Shown here: piece after piece, positions 1-24,250 of the stretch
How the letters are laid out: each line of letters starts with the position of its first letter
Position numbering within the stretch: position 1 is the first letter of the stretch
Assembly (NCBI RefSeq): GCF_029227915.1
Contig: NC_079877.1
Span: 24,019,851 to 24,083,850, forward strand
Length of the DNA: 64,000 nucleotides
Source: Hydractinia symbiolongicarpus
Taxonomy: Eukaryota > Cnidaria > Hydrozoa > Anthoathecata > Hydractiniidae
Direction of reading: 5' to 3'
Made by a program: the position numbers and the translations under genes
The notes under the pieces: generated by a model
Told to the model about the DNA's origin: nothing
The model's input: only the letters and a program-made list of their open reading frames with translations
Database searches by the model: none

Positions 1-624
1 GTAGGATCCTAAATATTATACCTCCTTCAGGTAATCGCCAGTTATTTTCTTTGCCTTTAAGTGTTTTCCAATGTCTATGGTTGCAGCGTTAGCACAAGAA
101 CAGCAGAAATCTCCTTTGGCCTCGGCCATTTCGTTCAATCAACAAAAAAAGAAAAAAACTAAGCAAGAAAGCAAGAAATCAATCAATTCATCAATAAGCA
201 TAAGAAAACAGTGAATTCGAGGTAAAAAAATTCGAGTAGATGGACCTTAAACCTATTTATTCCAGCGACGAAGTCTGTATGCACCTTAATTGGACAAAAC
301 ATAAAAAATTAGCGACTTTAATCTGGTTCTAAAGCCTTAAGCAGCGTGCACGATGATCCGTGGTCAGATAGTTTATAGAATTCGTGAGTTACTATTGGCA
401 ACTTTTTTTATACCGTTCATGTAATCACGTATTATGACCTTTGAGCTAAGTCGAGGTAAAATCTGAATGTACACACTCGCGCTGTTGAGTGAAAAGGCTA
501 GAAAGCCATTGTTTTCCAAGAACGATTGCGTTATTGACATTCATTGACTTAATGATGAGATGAGATAATAATACTGCTCGGAATTATATTTATAAAAATT
601 GTTCTTTGCCTTAAATAAGCAAAA
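1..624. other. Upstream non-coding region of ACSL gene
   Basis: No coding exon or RNA gene is visible. The stretch is AT-rich and lies immediately upstream of the ACSL start codon, so it should contain that gene's promoter and 5' UTR. A TATAAAA string sits at 591-597, only about 28 bases before the ATG; that is too close to be trusted as the core promoter. Confidence 0.5.
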
Positions 625-14552
<13,928 letters not shown>

Positions 14553-14774
14553 TTTTACTTTACATTTCTTGTTTTTTTTTATATATATTTCAAAGTGTGT
14601 AAGATTTATAGAGTGTAAAATAGTTTTTATTGCAATACCAAGCAACGTTTTCATGATATGATTTGGAATGAAAGTTTGTATAGAGAAGGCTTGGCTTGTG
14701 TCGGAATATTTCATTCTTTCCGTTATAACATCACTGTTGTTACTGCAGCCAGATTATTGACATTAATAGCAACC

Positions 14775-14872
14775 CTAAAGCTAAATTCACACTGAAAACG
14801 CATATTCTTGTGACGCAGACGCAGGAAAAACGCACCGCGCTGTAAAACATGCGAGTGTGGATTTAGCTTAAA
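14775..14872. mobile_element. Short hairpin MITE downstream of ACSL
   Basis: The arms TAAAGCTAAATTCACACTG and, reversed, TTAAGCTAAATCCACACTCG enclose about 60 bases containing GACGCAGACGCAGG. It lies about 220 bases after the ACSL stop codon. Confidence 0.65.
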
Positions 14873-15061
14873 ACTCTCAACGGTGTTTAAAGTAGACCTT
14901 AGAAGAATATGTGTTTCTTTAAATTGATAATTTATAGTATTAGATTGTTATTATATATTTTTATTGTTGTATATCCACGTCTTTATTTTAAAATACAGCT
15001 TTACAACCTTACTGCTCTATTGTTGTAGTCGATATCTTAAAGAATCTTGGTAAAACTAAAG

Positions 15062-15387
15062 CTTGTTTTCCACTTCAAGAAAATTTTTCGCGAAAAGGGA
15101 CAGCCAAGAAATAGAACAGAAAAATTTTTGGCTGCTAATTTTTGCTTTATATTATTGCGACGTTTCAATACAGAACACACAATTATTACTTACAAATATT
15201 CTTCTACCTGGCATTTCCGTAGAGAACGTCAAGAAAAAGGTGAACTCGGTTACACTTTTCCCGAAACAAAAAGAAAAGGACAATTTTCCACTCACGTGGT
15301 GCAAACATTTGAAGTACGCATGCTCAGAAGCTTTTTTGTTCCTGTGCGTTTTGTTCCGCGAAAACATTTTCTTAAAGTGGAAAACAA
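15062..15387. mobile_element. MITE with TTGTTTTCCACTTCAAG ends (326 bp)
   Basis: The left arm 15062-15092 (TTGTTTTCCACTTCAAGAAA, then TTTTTCGCG) and right arm 15356-15387 (CGCGAAAAC, then AAAGTGGAAAACAA) are inverted repeats of about 31 bp with few mismatches. A related half-copy in reverse orientation lies near 34060-34213. It accounts for the long open frames across this stretch. Confidence 0.75.
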
Positions 15388-16191
15388 CCAGAAACGTCAC
15401 AGATATGGGCGGCGAGTTTGTTCGTATCGTTTTCCGATGTCCGATACAAGATGCCCTTGGGACGAGGTTGGATTGAATTCACAATGTGTTGTCAAGTTTC
15501 GCTTTTATAACCAATTGAATCTTGTGTTCTGTCCCCTTTTATCTGTAAAGACAGACAAAAAACAGGTGTTTTTTTTCTTTCTATTAACTTCTTGGTTAAG
15601 ATGCGATATTTATGCTTTCTCTGTTAAGGTACAGAATTTAAAAGACACGTTTTTTATAAGTGTCTGGTTTTTAAGAACAAAGAGGGTGAGATTTTGTATT
15701 AAGGTCTTAAGAACTTATTCAACCTGAACTCATATAGATATATATAAAAACAAAGAAATGTGATATTGAAGATATTATTTTGCTTTGATTGTTTGGTGTT
15801 CTTATTGTTACATCGTTTTATTTTAGCACATGATTTTTCCCCGTATCGCGTGGGTGCTAGTTTATTTTTGGCTGGGACAGGGCACAATATTTGATAAAAG
15901 TTGAACGCTGAAGTTGAATGTTGAAGTTAGACGTTCTTATATTATGGATACAAAGTGTATTGCATTATTGCAATGTATACCAAAGTAAGCAAAATAAGAG
16001 CTCTCTGCACAAAATTAAAAAAATGAACATACAGTTGGAGACTTTCGCATTCTTCTCTCTGCGAAAGAGCGCAATGGATTTACTGATGTCAATTTATTGC
16101 AGTTATAGCTGACGTCAAATATATTTTGACGCAGTCAGTATTCAAAAAGGTTGCATGGAGCCGTAAATGGAGCCGTAAACTTACGCTCGAA

Positions 16192-19100
16192 ATGGAGGAA
16201 ACAGTGCTCCTATGGAGTGTCGGGGGATTTGCAGTCGGTTGTGTCTTTGGAGCGCTGGTGGTAAGAAGATTACCTTTTGGCAAAAAAGCCTTAACTTCAC
16301 AAACGATAAACAATGCAGAATTGCTTCGACCGCTGAGTTTTTCAAGCGAAAACATCTACAGTAATATGACGTTAATGTTAGGTTCGCCAACTGCTAGTGG
16401 CCTTATAGAGTCACAAGAATATCCAATATATGCAGCAACAGCAAATTACCCAAACTTAGATGGAAACAGGTTAGTTATGTCCCAGTTTAAGATGATCTGG
16501 GTGGAAAGGATTCAACCTCATCCCCAAATCTTTTTAATTGATATGTCATTACAGCAAAATCATAAAACCATGTAAACGAGTTAAAAAATAGCAATTTATT
16601 TTACTTACACGGCAACTTTTTGGAGCTGAGGGTGACTGCAACAGCCCAAACCAAACTCTATTGATATTGTTAGGTAGTGGTGACTGTTGTGCATTTGTAC
16701 GGAAGCCACTGTTAAAACTACAGTCTTTATTTTGAGTGGTTCAGTATAAAATGTTTTGTGGAAAACGAACAATCTGTACACTTCTTAACAGTGGCACTTC
16801 GCTTAGAAAGATCTCACTTAGTTGAACCGTAAATTAGTGAGAGTCAAGCAACTTTGTTTCTGAAAAATTGCTAGGTTTTTATATTTGACCGGAGCCTGGA
16901 TAAGCTTTTTTTCCAAATGTAAAGAAACTGAATAGGCTCTGGAGACGAGATTGGGACTTGAAAATGTCAATCATTTTTTAAAAAAACACTAACATAACCG
17001 TACGTTTGACTTTTTAACTGTAGCAAAAAAATGCCTGATATTTCTTACCCTCACTTAATATGCCCTAAAACCACAACAGAGAAAATTAAACCTTGCATTA
17101 CCAAAATCAACCCGAGTCAAGTAACAGATGCACACCACATTCGGACCAAGAAAATATGAAGCGCAAGTTAGTAAATAAATAAATACTATGTTTCAGATCA
17201 CTTATGGCGCGTTATTTGACTGAAGATGTTTATGAAGAGCTCTATCAACGAAAGACCACTTCTGGTACCAACCTAGATTCGTGTATTCAAACAGGAATTG
17301 ACAATCCGGAAAAAGTTAGTTGTGGTATTGTTGCCGGTGACGAAGAATGTTATGACGTATTTGCTGATATATTCGATCCTGTTATCACCGATCGTCACCG
17401 TGGCTTTAGACGTGGTGTAAGACAGCAAGAAACTAAGTTGATCGTTGATGGCTTGAAAGGTGAATACATTTGAACTACAAAATCTTTTTTTTCATATACT
17501 TTTGTTCCGTCTTTTATTACCAGTCTTCCTTTCAGCTCTCCGGAAACTTTTACTGAAGCAAAAGGGAATAAGGCCTGACATCGCAATTGTAATGTTTTAT
17601 TACTTTTGAAAATATTCTTGTATTAAGGGATGGTTTTTGTTCCTGAGTAGATCTGGTATTTCGTACATAATGTACATGTATGTTTTTATTCCGCTTTGAC
17701 TTGTTATTTAGCCGAACCATTTGATTCAAAGTATGTGAAATCCACCCATTTCTTAGTTGGTAGATGTCTACGCGGCTTTCGATTTCCACCTTCGTGTTGT
17801 CGAGCGGAACGACAGCATGCTGAAAATTTACTTGCAATTACTTTAAAGTCATTTAAAAGTAAGTTAGTTTTCGTCCTTTCTTCTTGGTGGACTGTATAAA
17901 GATGAGAAATTTTTTTTGTAATGGGCACAATTCATGGTTTCATTTTGCTTATTGTTTATCGACTGGTGGTCTTGTGGTAGAGCGTTCACCTCCAGTGCGT
18001 AAGGTCTTGAGTTCAAATCCGATCTATTCATGCCAAAGACTACAAGTATGGATCGATTCTTTCTGCTTAACCTTCAGCAGGAGAATGGGATTGAAATCTT
18101 AGGCGGTTGTCTATTAAGCACCTGTTAAGCTTGCACGCCTTCCATAGCTTAAATAGGAGCTTTAAGTAGGACCCCGCCTGTTCGCAGGAACCTCATTTGA
18201 TAACAGTTCTGTTAGGAACTGAAAGGGCTATCCCAGGTAAATAATAGTAACAATAATAATTCATTGAAGGGAGATATCAGAATAAAATGATGTCATGGGA
18301 TCGATGTTGGTTATAAAGATATCTCAGTTTTCTTATAAAAATCTTAATAGAAATCGTTTTTCTTTTCAGACGAGTTTGCTGGAACGTATATCGAGTTACC
18401 TGGGTTAAGCCGTGACCAGTTTCAACAGCTTCCTGATATTTTGCAGAACATAGCAATCCGTCCTACAAGTTCCACGCTTCAAGCATGTGGTTCCACACGT
18501 GATTGGCCGCATGGCAGAGGAGTGTTTTACAATCATGACGTAACACTTTTTGCGTGGACAAACCGTGAAGACCACTTGCGCATTATGTATCGTGACCGGC
18601 AACTTGATTTTATCGAATCGTTTAGACTGTAGGTACCTTTTATTTTAAAAGATACATTCTCATGGTATCCTTATTTACGCTTATTTTAATCTTGTTTTTG
18701 ACCAAAGTCAGTGCGAACCAGAGTGCATGTATTGACGTCAACCTCGTCCCCAGGGCTTTTTGTCTTCCATCGACGCTGTGCCTAGTGACAGATTTGTTCG
18801 TCTCACCGTCAGATGTACAAAAAGAGACAACAGGTCTTGGGATCGAGGTTGATACCGACCAGTATAGTATAAAATAAATTCAACAGCATTTTGCTGACTT
18901 CCTTGATTTTTATGACGTCATCATTTTATTAAAATTATTTACTTTTTACCTAAATATTTTGCTCAGCACTTTGAAGATCGTTTGCAGGCAAAAAAGTGAG
19001 TAAAAACAATAAAAACCAAAATAGGAATCAATTGCAGAAAAAATAACCATAAGAAACAACAAAGAGAAAATTTTAAGAAAAACTTTATTTGACAAAAACT

Positions 19101-22100
19101 TTCATAAAAAATTTATCTGGTTAAACCTTTCTTCGGCTTTAATTAAAATATGATAACAAAAATAACGCTATAAAATTAAACATAAATTATTTTGATGTCA
19201 ATTTTATTTTTTAAATAGATTTTGCAAAGCAATGCATGAACTTGGAGAAAATTTAACTGATAATGGTTTGGAATTTGCGTTTCACAATGACTACGGTTAC
19301 CTCCTAACATGTCCAAGTGGCATTGGTACGGCACTTCGTGCTGGTGTTCACATGAAGTTGCCACAACTTTTACGGGTAAGTGTATTCAACTTGACAGTTG
19401 TAATTTACGGCTGCAACTTCATGTTAAGCAAAATCTTCAACAAGAGCATGATAGCCAACCTCGTCCCTAGGGCGGTTTGTCTCTCGTCGGCACTGCGCTT
19501 ATTGATAGGTCTGACACTCAAGGTTCATCTCGCCATCCGATATGCAAAAAAGAGACAACAGGTCCTGGGGATCAACGTTTCATGATTTTAAGATAAAGCC
19601 CGATGTGTATCGAGTCAATACAGTGAGAATACAACACGAACATTGATAACAGTGTCTCAAACACCGAAGTAGGTATATTGGTTAATATCCCGAATCATTA
19701 TCAGACGGGTAAAAAAGATGTAATCAAAATTCAAGAAGGCATAAACCTCGTCCCTGGGGCTCTTATTTGTTTATGATAAGCTAATGCGAAAGCTACGTTT
19801 ACGCCTTTGAATAACCAATGCATAACCAATTAAATTTCTTATTAAAACATTTTTGTATTTTTGTTATAATACAATGTCATACCATTTGAGATTCTTTATT
19901 ACATAGGACCAAAGATTTCGAACTATATTGAAAAACCTGCGACTACATATGGGAGCAGAAGATCAAGGTGAGGCGAAATTATTACGCCATTTTTACGCTC
20001 TTCCAATATTTCCTTTATATTTCGATTTTATTCCTCTGTATGCAATTAAAGACGGCATGTTCCACAACTTCTTCCCCAGGGCATTTTTTATCTTTTCTGA
20101 CATTTTTACGCGTTAGGAACATGTTTGTATCAAAAAAAGAAAAAACATGGCGAATATGTGGACCGCCTTGAACCAAAAGTAGTCTAAAAGTTGATCATTT
20201 TAAACTTGATGTCGTCATCATATTGATTTTTGTCATGCTGTCATTTTTTGTCATATCATTTAGGTTAAAATGACTCTTCTGTTTTGTTTTAACAAAAAAT
20301 TGATGACGATGTCAAAAGTGATATTTTTGCACTCTGTTTAACTCTGTTAACGGTGGTTTTTGTTGTATTTATTGTAGATACAGGAAAAACATCATATTTA
20401 TTGCGACAAATCCTTGTTCTTTCCAAAATAACTACGCAGTGCCTCCAGAGGGTATCACTCACTGCTGACAACAGCCGAGCCGGAAAGCTCGACCTAGCAA
20501 TTTGCGGCATAGTTCGTTCTGTATCTAACTAAATCTAATCTCTCAAATACTATTTACAAAATACTGAATGATGCTAACGAGTTCGTTCGAGTGATCAGCG
20601 TCCTTTTGTTCTATTACTGTGCCATTGTGCAGTTTTCAATCATGTTATGTACAGTTTCTGATGAAGTATCACATTGTAACAACTCCATAGTTCAAAAAAA
20701 TACATTGTTTTTAAATGCTATGTCAGTAACAGCTAGGAAAGGCATTGATCTAACCATTGTTCTTCCTCTAAAGCAAGTATTGTACTCACTCATTGTTTTT
20801 CAGAAGCCCTTTTAGGGTGGGAGCTAATTTGGAGTGGAAGAGGGTTTATTGAAAGAAGGGTACTTAGTTAAGCTTTAACAGTGGCTATTGTGTGAAAATT
20901 GATTTGTATTTGTCAACTATTTGTATCGCGATTTTCTACAGAACGATCACACTGACCTTATTTTTTTGTCCTTCCTAGAAATGTATAAAAAAGGATACGT
21001 AGATGTTTACAACATGGATAGACTTGGTAAAAACGAAGTATGTAACTTTCAGTATCAATGTTATCTAAACGGCTGGTAATATCATTGTCACTCACTCAAT
21101 TAGGAAGACATGATATTTAAATTGTGGAACTCTCAGGACTGCCAAGGAACCAAACATTTTGGTATAAAATTAAGGAAGTTTAAGACAACCTCGTCCTCAG
21201 GGCTCTTTATGCCTATGATATTCTGACAGGACGGCTATTATGGAGCCGTCCCGCCAAGATATCGTAGGCGTAGAAGAACTTTGGGGATGAGACTCAGGTC
21301 AAGATAGAGAAAGGATATTAGGAAAAGAACACAGAGTAAGAATCCAAAATAATTCCTTGGCATAAGAAGAACATTTGAGATGATCTCCTCTTATCCTTAA
21401 GGATACTGATATTATGCCTACAAAATAAGCAACACCAAACCATAAATTGATATGAGTTATTACAAAAACTTTTATACCTATGAGTTTTGTCATGAAGCCT
21501 ACACAGGGCGGCCACAAAATGTTTTCCAAGAGATTTTACAGGATTTTAAAGATGATTTTGCACTGAATTTAGAGGATTTTTTTTCCGCAAAAATCAAAAA
21601 TTTTGAAGAAGAATAGAGGATTTAGAGGATCAACTTTTTTATTATTTTCTTTACGTTTATAAATTTTTGATGTCAAGAACAAATATAAATAGGTGAATAT
21701 TTATCATAGCACATACTCGCCCGTCATGATCAGAGGTCTGATCGGGGTGAAGCATTTTCTGTTGAGAATGAAATACGGATGTGCTATGATAAATATTCAC
21801 CTTTATGTATACACACCATCCGGATAAACTATCTGAGTTCATCACTAACATATTGCCGCACGTAGTGTAGTGGGTTTGTCTGCGGCTCCCAGTTCTGGGG
21901 ACCGCGGATCGAATCCCGCTCACTGCTTGGCAGTATGTTGGTGATGAACAAAGTAGTTCTTCTTCAATAAGAACAAATATGTTTAGAAAATAGTATTTTT
22001 AGAATAAATGATGAAAAAGTTGAAATAAAGCTTTTGATGTGTAGGACTAACATGAAGGATAGAACTAAAAGTTTATATCACTTTAACAAATGTAAAATCT

Positions 22101-22415
22101 CTGTAACATAATAGTGAAACTATCAAACTATTATCAGTGTACCTGAAAAAAATAGATGAGTTAAAGAGGAGATTTAGTCACATAGTTAACTTTTTAGAGG
22201 ACAATAGGAGGTTCTTCAAAAAAGAAGACCTTAGAAGATTGGAGGCGGCGTGGCCACACTGCTACAATACATTAAATTCTTAGTTTCATTTTATGATTTA
22301 GGCCGAGCTGGTTCAGCATGTGGCCGACTCAGTACACACGCTTATTGAAATGGAAAAGCGTTTGGAGAAGAAAATATCTATAAGTGAGTTGATAACAGCG
22401 CAGGATATGGATTAA
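16192..22415 (+). CDS. Creatine-kinase-family protein, probable pseudoenzyme (8 exons, complete)
   Basis: ATP:guanido phosphotransferase fold, 445 aa. Exons: 16192-16469, 17197-17459, 17712-17858, 18370-18628, 19219-19375, 19907-19967, 20979-21037, 22302-22415; all GT-AG with matching phases. Start ATG (GAAATGG) opens a hydrophobic segment (residues 5-26), then a YAATANYPNLDGNR block like mitochondrial creatine kinases. Retained: CIQTGIDNP (122-130), GDEECYDVFADIFDPVI, DWP (274-276), EDHLR (296-300), the reactive-Cys motif TCPSGIGTALRAG (Cys347) and DVYNMDRLG. Lost: the SSRVRTGR motif reads STHFLVGR, so the two ATP-binding Arg become His193 and Leu195; the C-terminal RGTGGVD loop is replaced by HMGAEDQEM (382-390), removing a third Arg. 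The protein keeps the fold but should bind nucleotide poorly. Its location (inner mitochondrial space or another membrane) is uncertain. It is longer than the usual 380-420 aa because of the N-terminal extension. Confidence 0.9.
17962..18260 (+). mobile_element. tRNA-derived SINE (copy 1)
   Basis: The head resembles a tRNA gene: GGTGGTCTTGTGGTAGAGCG, then a B-box-like GTTCAAATCC at 18011-18020. A non-tRNA body follows (GAATGGGATTGAAA, GGCGGTTGTCTATTAAGCAC, AGGAGCTTTAAG) and an AATAATAGTAACAATAATAA tail. A diverged second copy in the same orientation is at 61126-61318. It lies in intron 3 of the kinase-like gene. Confidence 0.75.
18739..18851. mobile_element. CAACCTCG-ended MITE (113 bp)
   Basis: It begins CAACCTCGTCCCCAGGGC and ends GTCTTGGGATCGAGGTTG, inverted termini of about 18 bp. 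It lies in intron 4 of the kinase-like gene. It is one of several family members in the window. Confidence 0.75.
19456..19580. mobile_element. CAACCTCG-ended MITE (125 bp)
   Basis: The left end is CAACCTCGTCCCTAGGGCGG and the right end is a diverged GTCCTGGGGATCAACGTTT. CATGAT occurs on both flanks (19447-19452 and 19581-19586), a possible remnant of a 9-bp target duplication. It lies in intron 5. Confidence 0.65.
21186..21295. mobile_element. CAACCTCG-ended MITE, palindromic member
   Basis: It starts CAACCTCGTCCTCAGGGCTC and ends CTTTGGGGATGAGACTC. The interior is also palindromic (CTATGATATTC...GGACGGCT against AGCCGTCC...GATATCGTAG), so the element folds on itself end to end. Confidence 0.65.
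21691..21802. repeat. Perfect 24-bp inverted repeat
   Basis: 21691-21714 (AGGTGAATATTTATCATAG...) is the exact reverse complement of 21779-21802, separated by 64 bases that include GATCAGAGGTCTGATC, itself an inverted repeat. It is a likely MITE or deletion derivative, in intron 7 of the kinase-like gene. Confidence 0.7.
21855..21927 (+). repeat. tRNA-like sequence with A- and B-box similarity
   Basis: GTAGTGTAGTGGGTT resembles an A box, and GCGGATCGAATCCCGC has the shape of a T-arm with its stem intact. The anticodon arm and acceptor stem do not pair properly, so it is a tRNA pseudogene or another SINE head rather than a tRNA gene. Confidence 0.5.
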
Positions 22416-24019
22416 AGAAATATTTTTAATTATAAAAACAAACTTGTTTTAATGTCACGACCGCTTTTAACAATAATCAGATAAAATTTTATTATCCAAT
22501 ACTACCCTCTGAACCTTTAGTTGGAACATAGAAATATAGTATAAATGAGTAGTTTTTCCCAATCATGATGAAAATTATTAGGTATTCCAAACAGTAATCT
22601 GAGTAGCATCTGGGGGGATAGGAATATCCTCTTGTATCCCAACTTGAGAACGGAGACTAAAGAAAGACTTAACCGAGCAACAACACGATGCCTTTTTACA
22701 GAACTTACAAAAGGAAAGAAAATTTCTAACAGCTGTAAAAATATTATTGCAGTTAAGTAAGCGCTAGCAGCTTTGACATCATACAACAAAACCTTGGGAT
22801 AAGGCTGTGACGCTTAAAACGTAGATAAAAAAGCAAACTCGTCTTTTTTCTTTCTAAGGGGGCTTGGTGATGATTATAGCCTTTTTCTCGCTCCTGCCAT
22901 TTTTTACCTCTACGTAATATTTTCAGCATATGCAATCCTATCTTTAGATTATACGATATATTTATATTTTAAAGGATCAAAATAATGCATATAAAGTCTG
23001 TTTTAATTTTTTGAATCAAAGCTAGCATATTTACAATATATATATATATTGCCTTACCCGTACTTCTTTCTCCAAAAACAACATCTTGACACACTTCGCA
23101 ACCTCGTCCCCAGGGGCTTTTGCCTTTTTAACATCGCACACAATTAAGCGGGTTTTTCGAATGCAATTTAGAACGAGCCTCTATGTAGCAAACACCACTG
23201 CGGCATAGCGGACGCTTTTTTGGAGATCCCGATGTTGTCCACTATAGAAAAGTTTCACTGTACATTTTTTTGAGCAACTTTGTTTTGACAGGAAAAAGGT
23301 GGCGTATATTTTATTATATTGTATGTAATAAACCCCCAAATATGAAAGGCAAATCGAGGCCAGTTTCCTGAAATTAAATGCCCGCGAAATAAATTTACAA
23401 TTTGCGATTGCTCCAACCTTAAAAATTTTTCCCCCAAAAATTTCTTCCCCTTACACTCATGATTTTTAACATCAACATTTTCGGTGACATCGATATCCAC
23501 TCTGAGTTACGTCACTGAAGATTCATTCGCATAATTATAGCGCGGATTTAGTTTGGCGATGTAGGAAAAAAAATTTAGTGGATGATAAGATTTTTAGAAG
23601 AGATGATTATTGAGATGATTATTTTAACATTTTTCGAAATTTCGACGTAGAAACTACAAATAAAACTGAAATCTTATTGATCGAGAAAGTTTATGTAAGT
23701 TGGTGTCAGCCATTATAAACTTTAATAAATAATGTAATAAACTGCGTAGAAAGCATTTAAATAATCGATTAAATTTAGTAACGATTGAAAAAAAATTAAA
23801 TTTAACGTGGATTTAATTTAGCGAAAAGAGGAAAAAATAAAATTTAACATGCATTTAATTGGGCGATGGCAGAGAATATTGGCGCGAACTTAATCGCAAA
23901 ACTTTATCCGTTCTATAATTAGTACGAATAAGGTACTGCTGTCAGTTATAATTATTTTTCACATAAAACTGATTAAAGTTTAAAGAAAACCAGCACGAAA
24001 ACATGTTAATTTTCAGTGG
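22416..24019. other. Intergenic interval with repeat fragments
   Basis: No gene was found. There is an isolated CAACCTCGTCCCCAGGGGC transposon end at 23099 and a dispersed repeat at 23699-23823 that recurs inverted at 34570-34706. Confidence 0.55.
23699..23823. repeat. Dispersed repeat, copy 1
   Basis: The reverse complement matches 34570-34706 closely over about 125 bases (shared words CTGCGTAGAAA, GTTGGTGTCAGCCA, TTTAACGTGGATTTAA). A weaker copy may lie near 41420-41560. It has no coding potential; its class is unknown. Confidence 0.65.
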
Positions 24020-24024
24020 GCGCT

Positions 24025-24226
24025 TTTAAAAACCAGAAAAAAGAGAAATAACTCTGTCTGTTTTTATTAAATTCTTCGCGGGTCTAACCACGCTGTTTCA
24101 GAGTTTACAACGTTTTTACATTAACGCATGCGCCGTAAAATAAACCAATCAAAATACAACGTATTGTCTAACATAATAAAAGAAACTATACAGAAAAGCT
24201 ATTATACAGAAAAGCTATTTTCTTCA
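24025..24226 (-). repeat. BEL/Pao 3' LTR (202 bp)
   Basis: Identical by eye to 30246-30447. It contains a doubled 16-base unit, ATACAGAAAAGCTATT. Preceded by GCGCT at 24020-24024. Confidence 0.93.
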
Positions 24227-24250
24227 TCCTCCCCCCGTAATTGACAGAAA

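Larger units (their letters stand above)
14553..16191. other. Intergenic interval ACSL to creatine-kinase-like gene
   Basis: No gene was found. It holds the ACSL 3' UTR, the hairpin MITE at 14775-14872, the 326-bp MITE at 15062-15387 and one isolated CAACCTCG-type transposon end near 15454-15474. A 226-codon open frame over 15047-15727 is repeat sequence, not a gene. Confidence 0.6.

Noticed and set aside
591-597. TATAAAA as the ACSL core promoter
   Set aside because: It lies only 28 bases from the ATG, which would leave almost no 5' UTR; the window is AT-rich and such strings are common.
15047-15727. 226-codon open frame between ACSL and the kinase-like gene
   Set aside because: Most of it overlaps an inverted-repeat MITE, it has no family resemblance, and its composition is low-complexity Phe/Arg/Lys.
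17962-18030. Functional tRNA gene
   Set aside because: The arms do not form a proper cloverleaf, and a SINE body with an A/T-rich tail follows.
20379-20531. An extra exon of the kinase-like gene (acceptor TTATTGTAG, frame starting DTGKTSYLL)
   Set aside because: It does not resemble the family, hits a stop, and skipping it gives correct phase and the DVYNMDRLG block.
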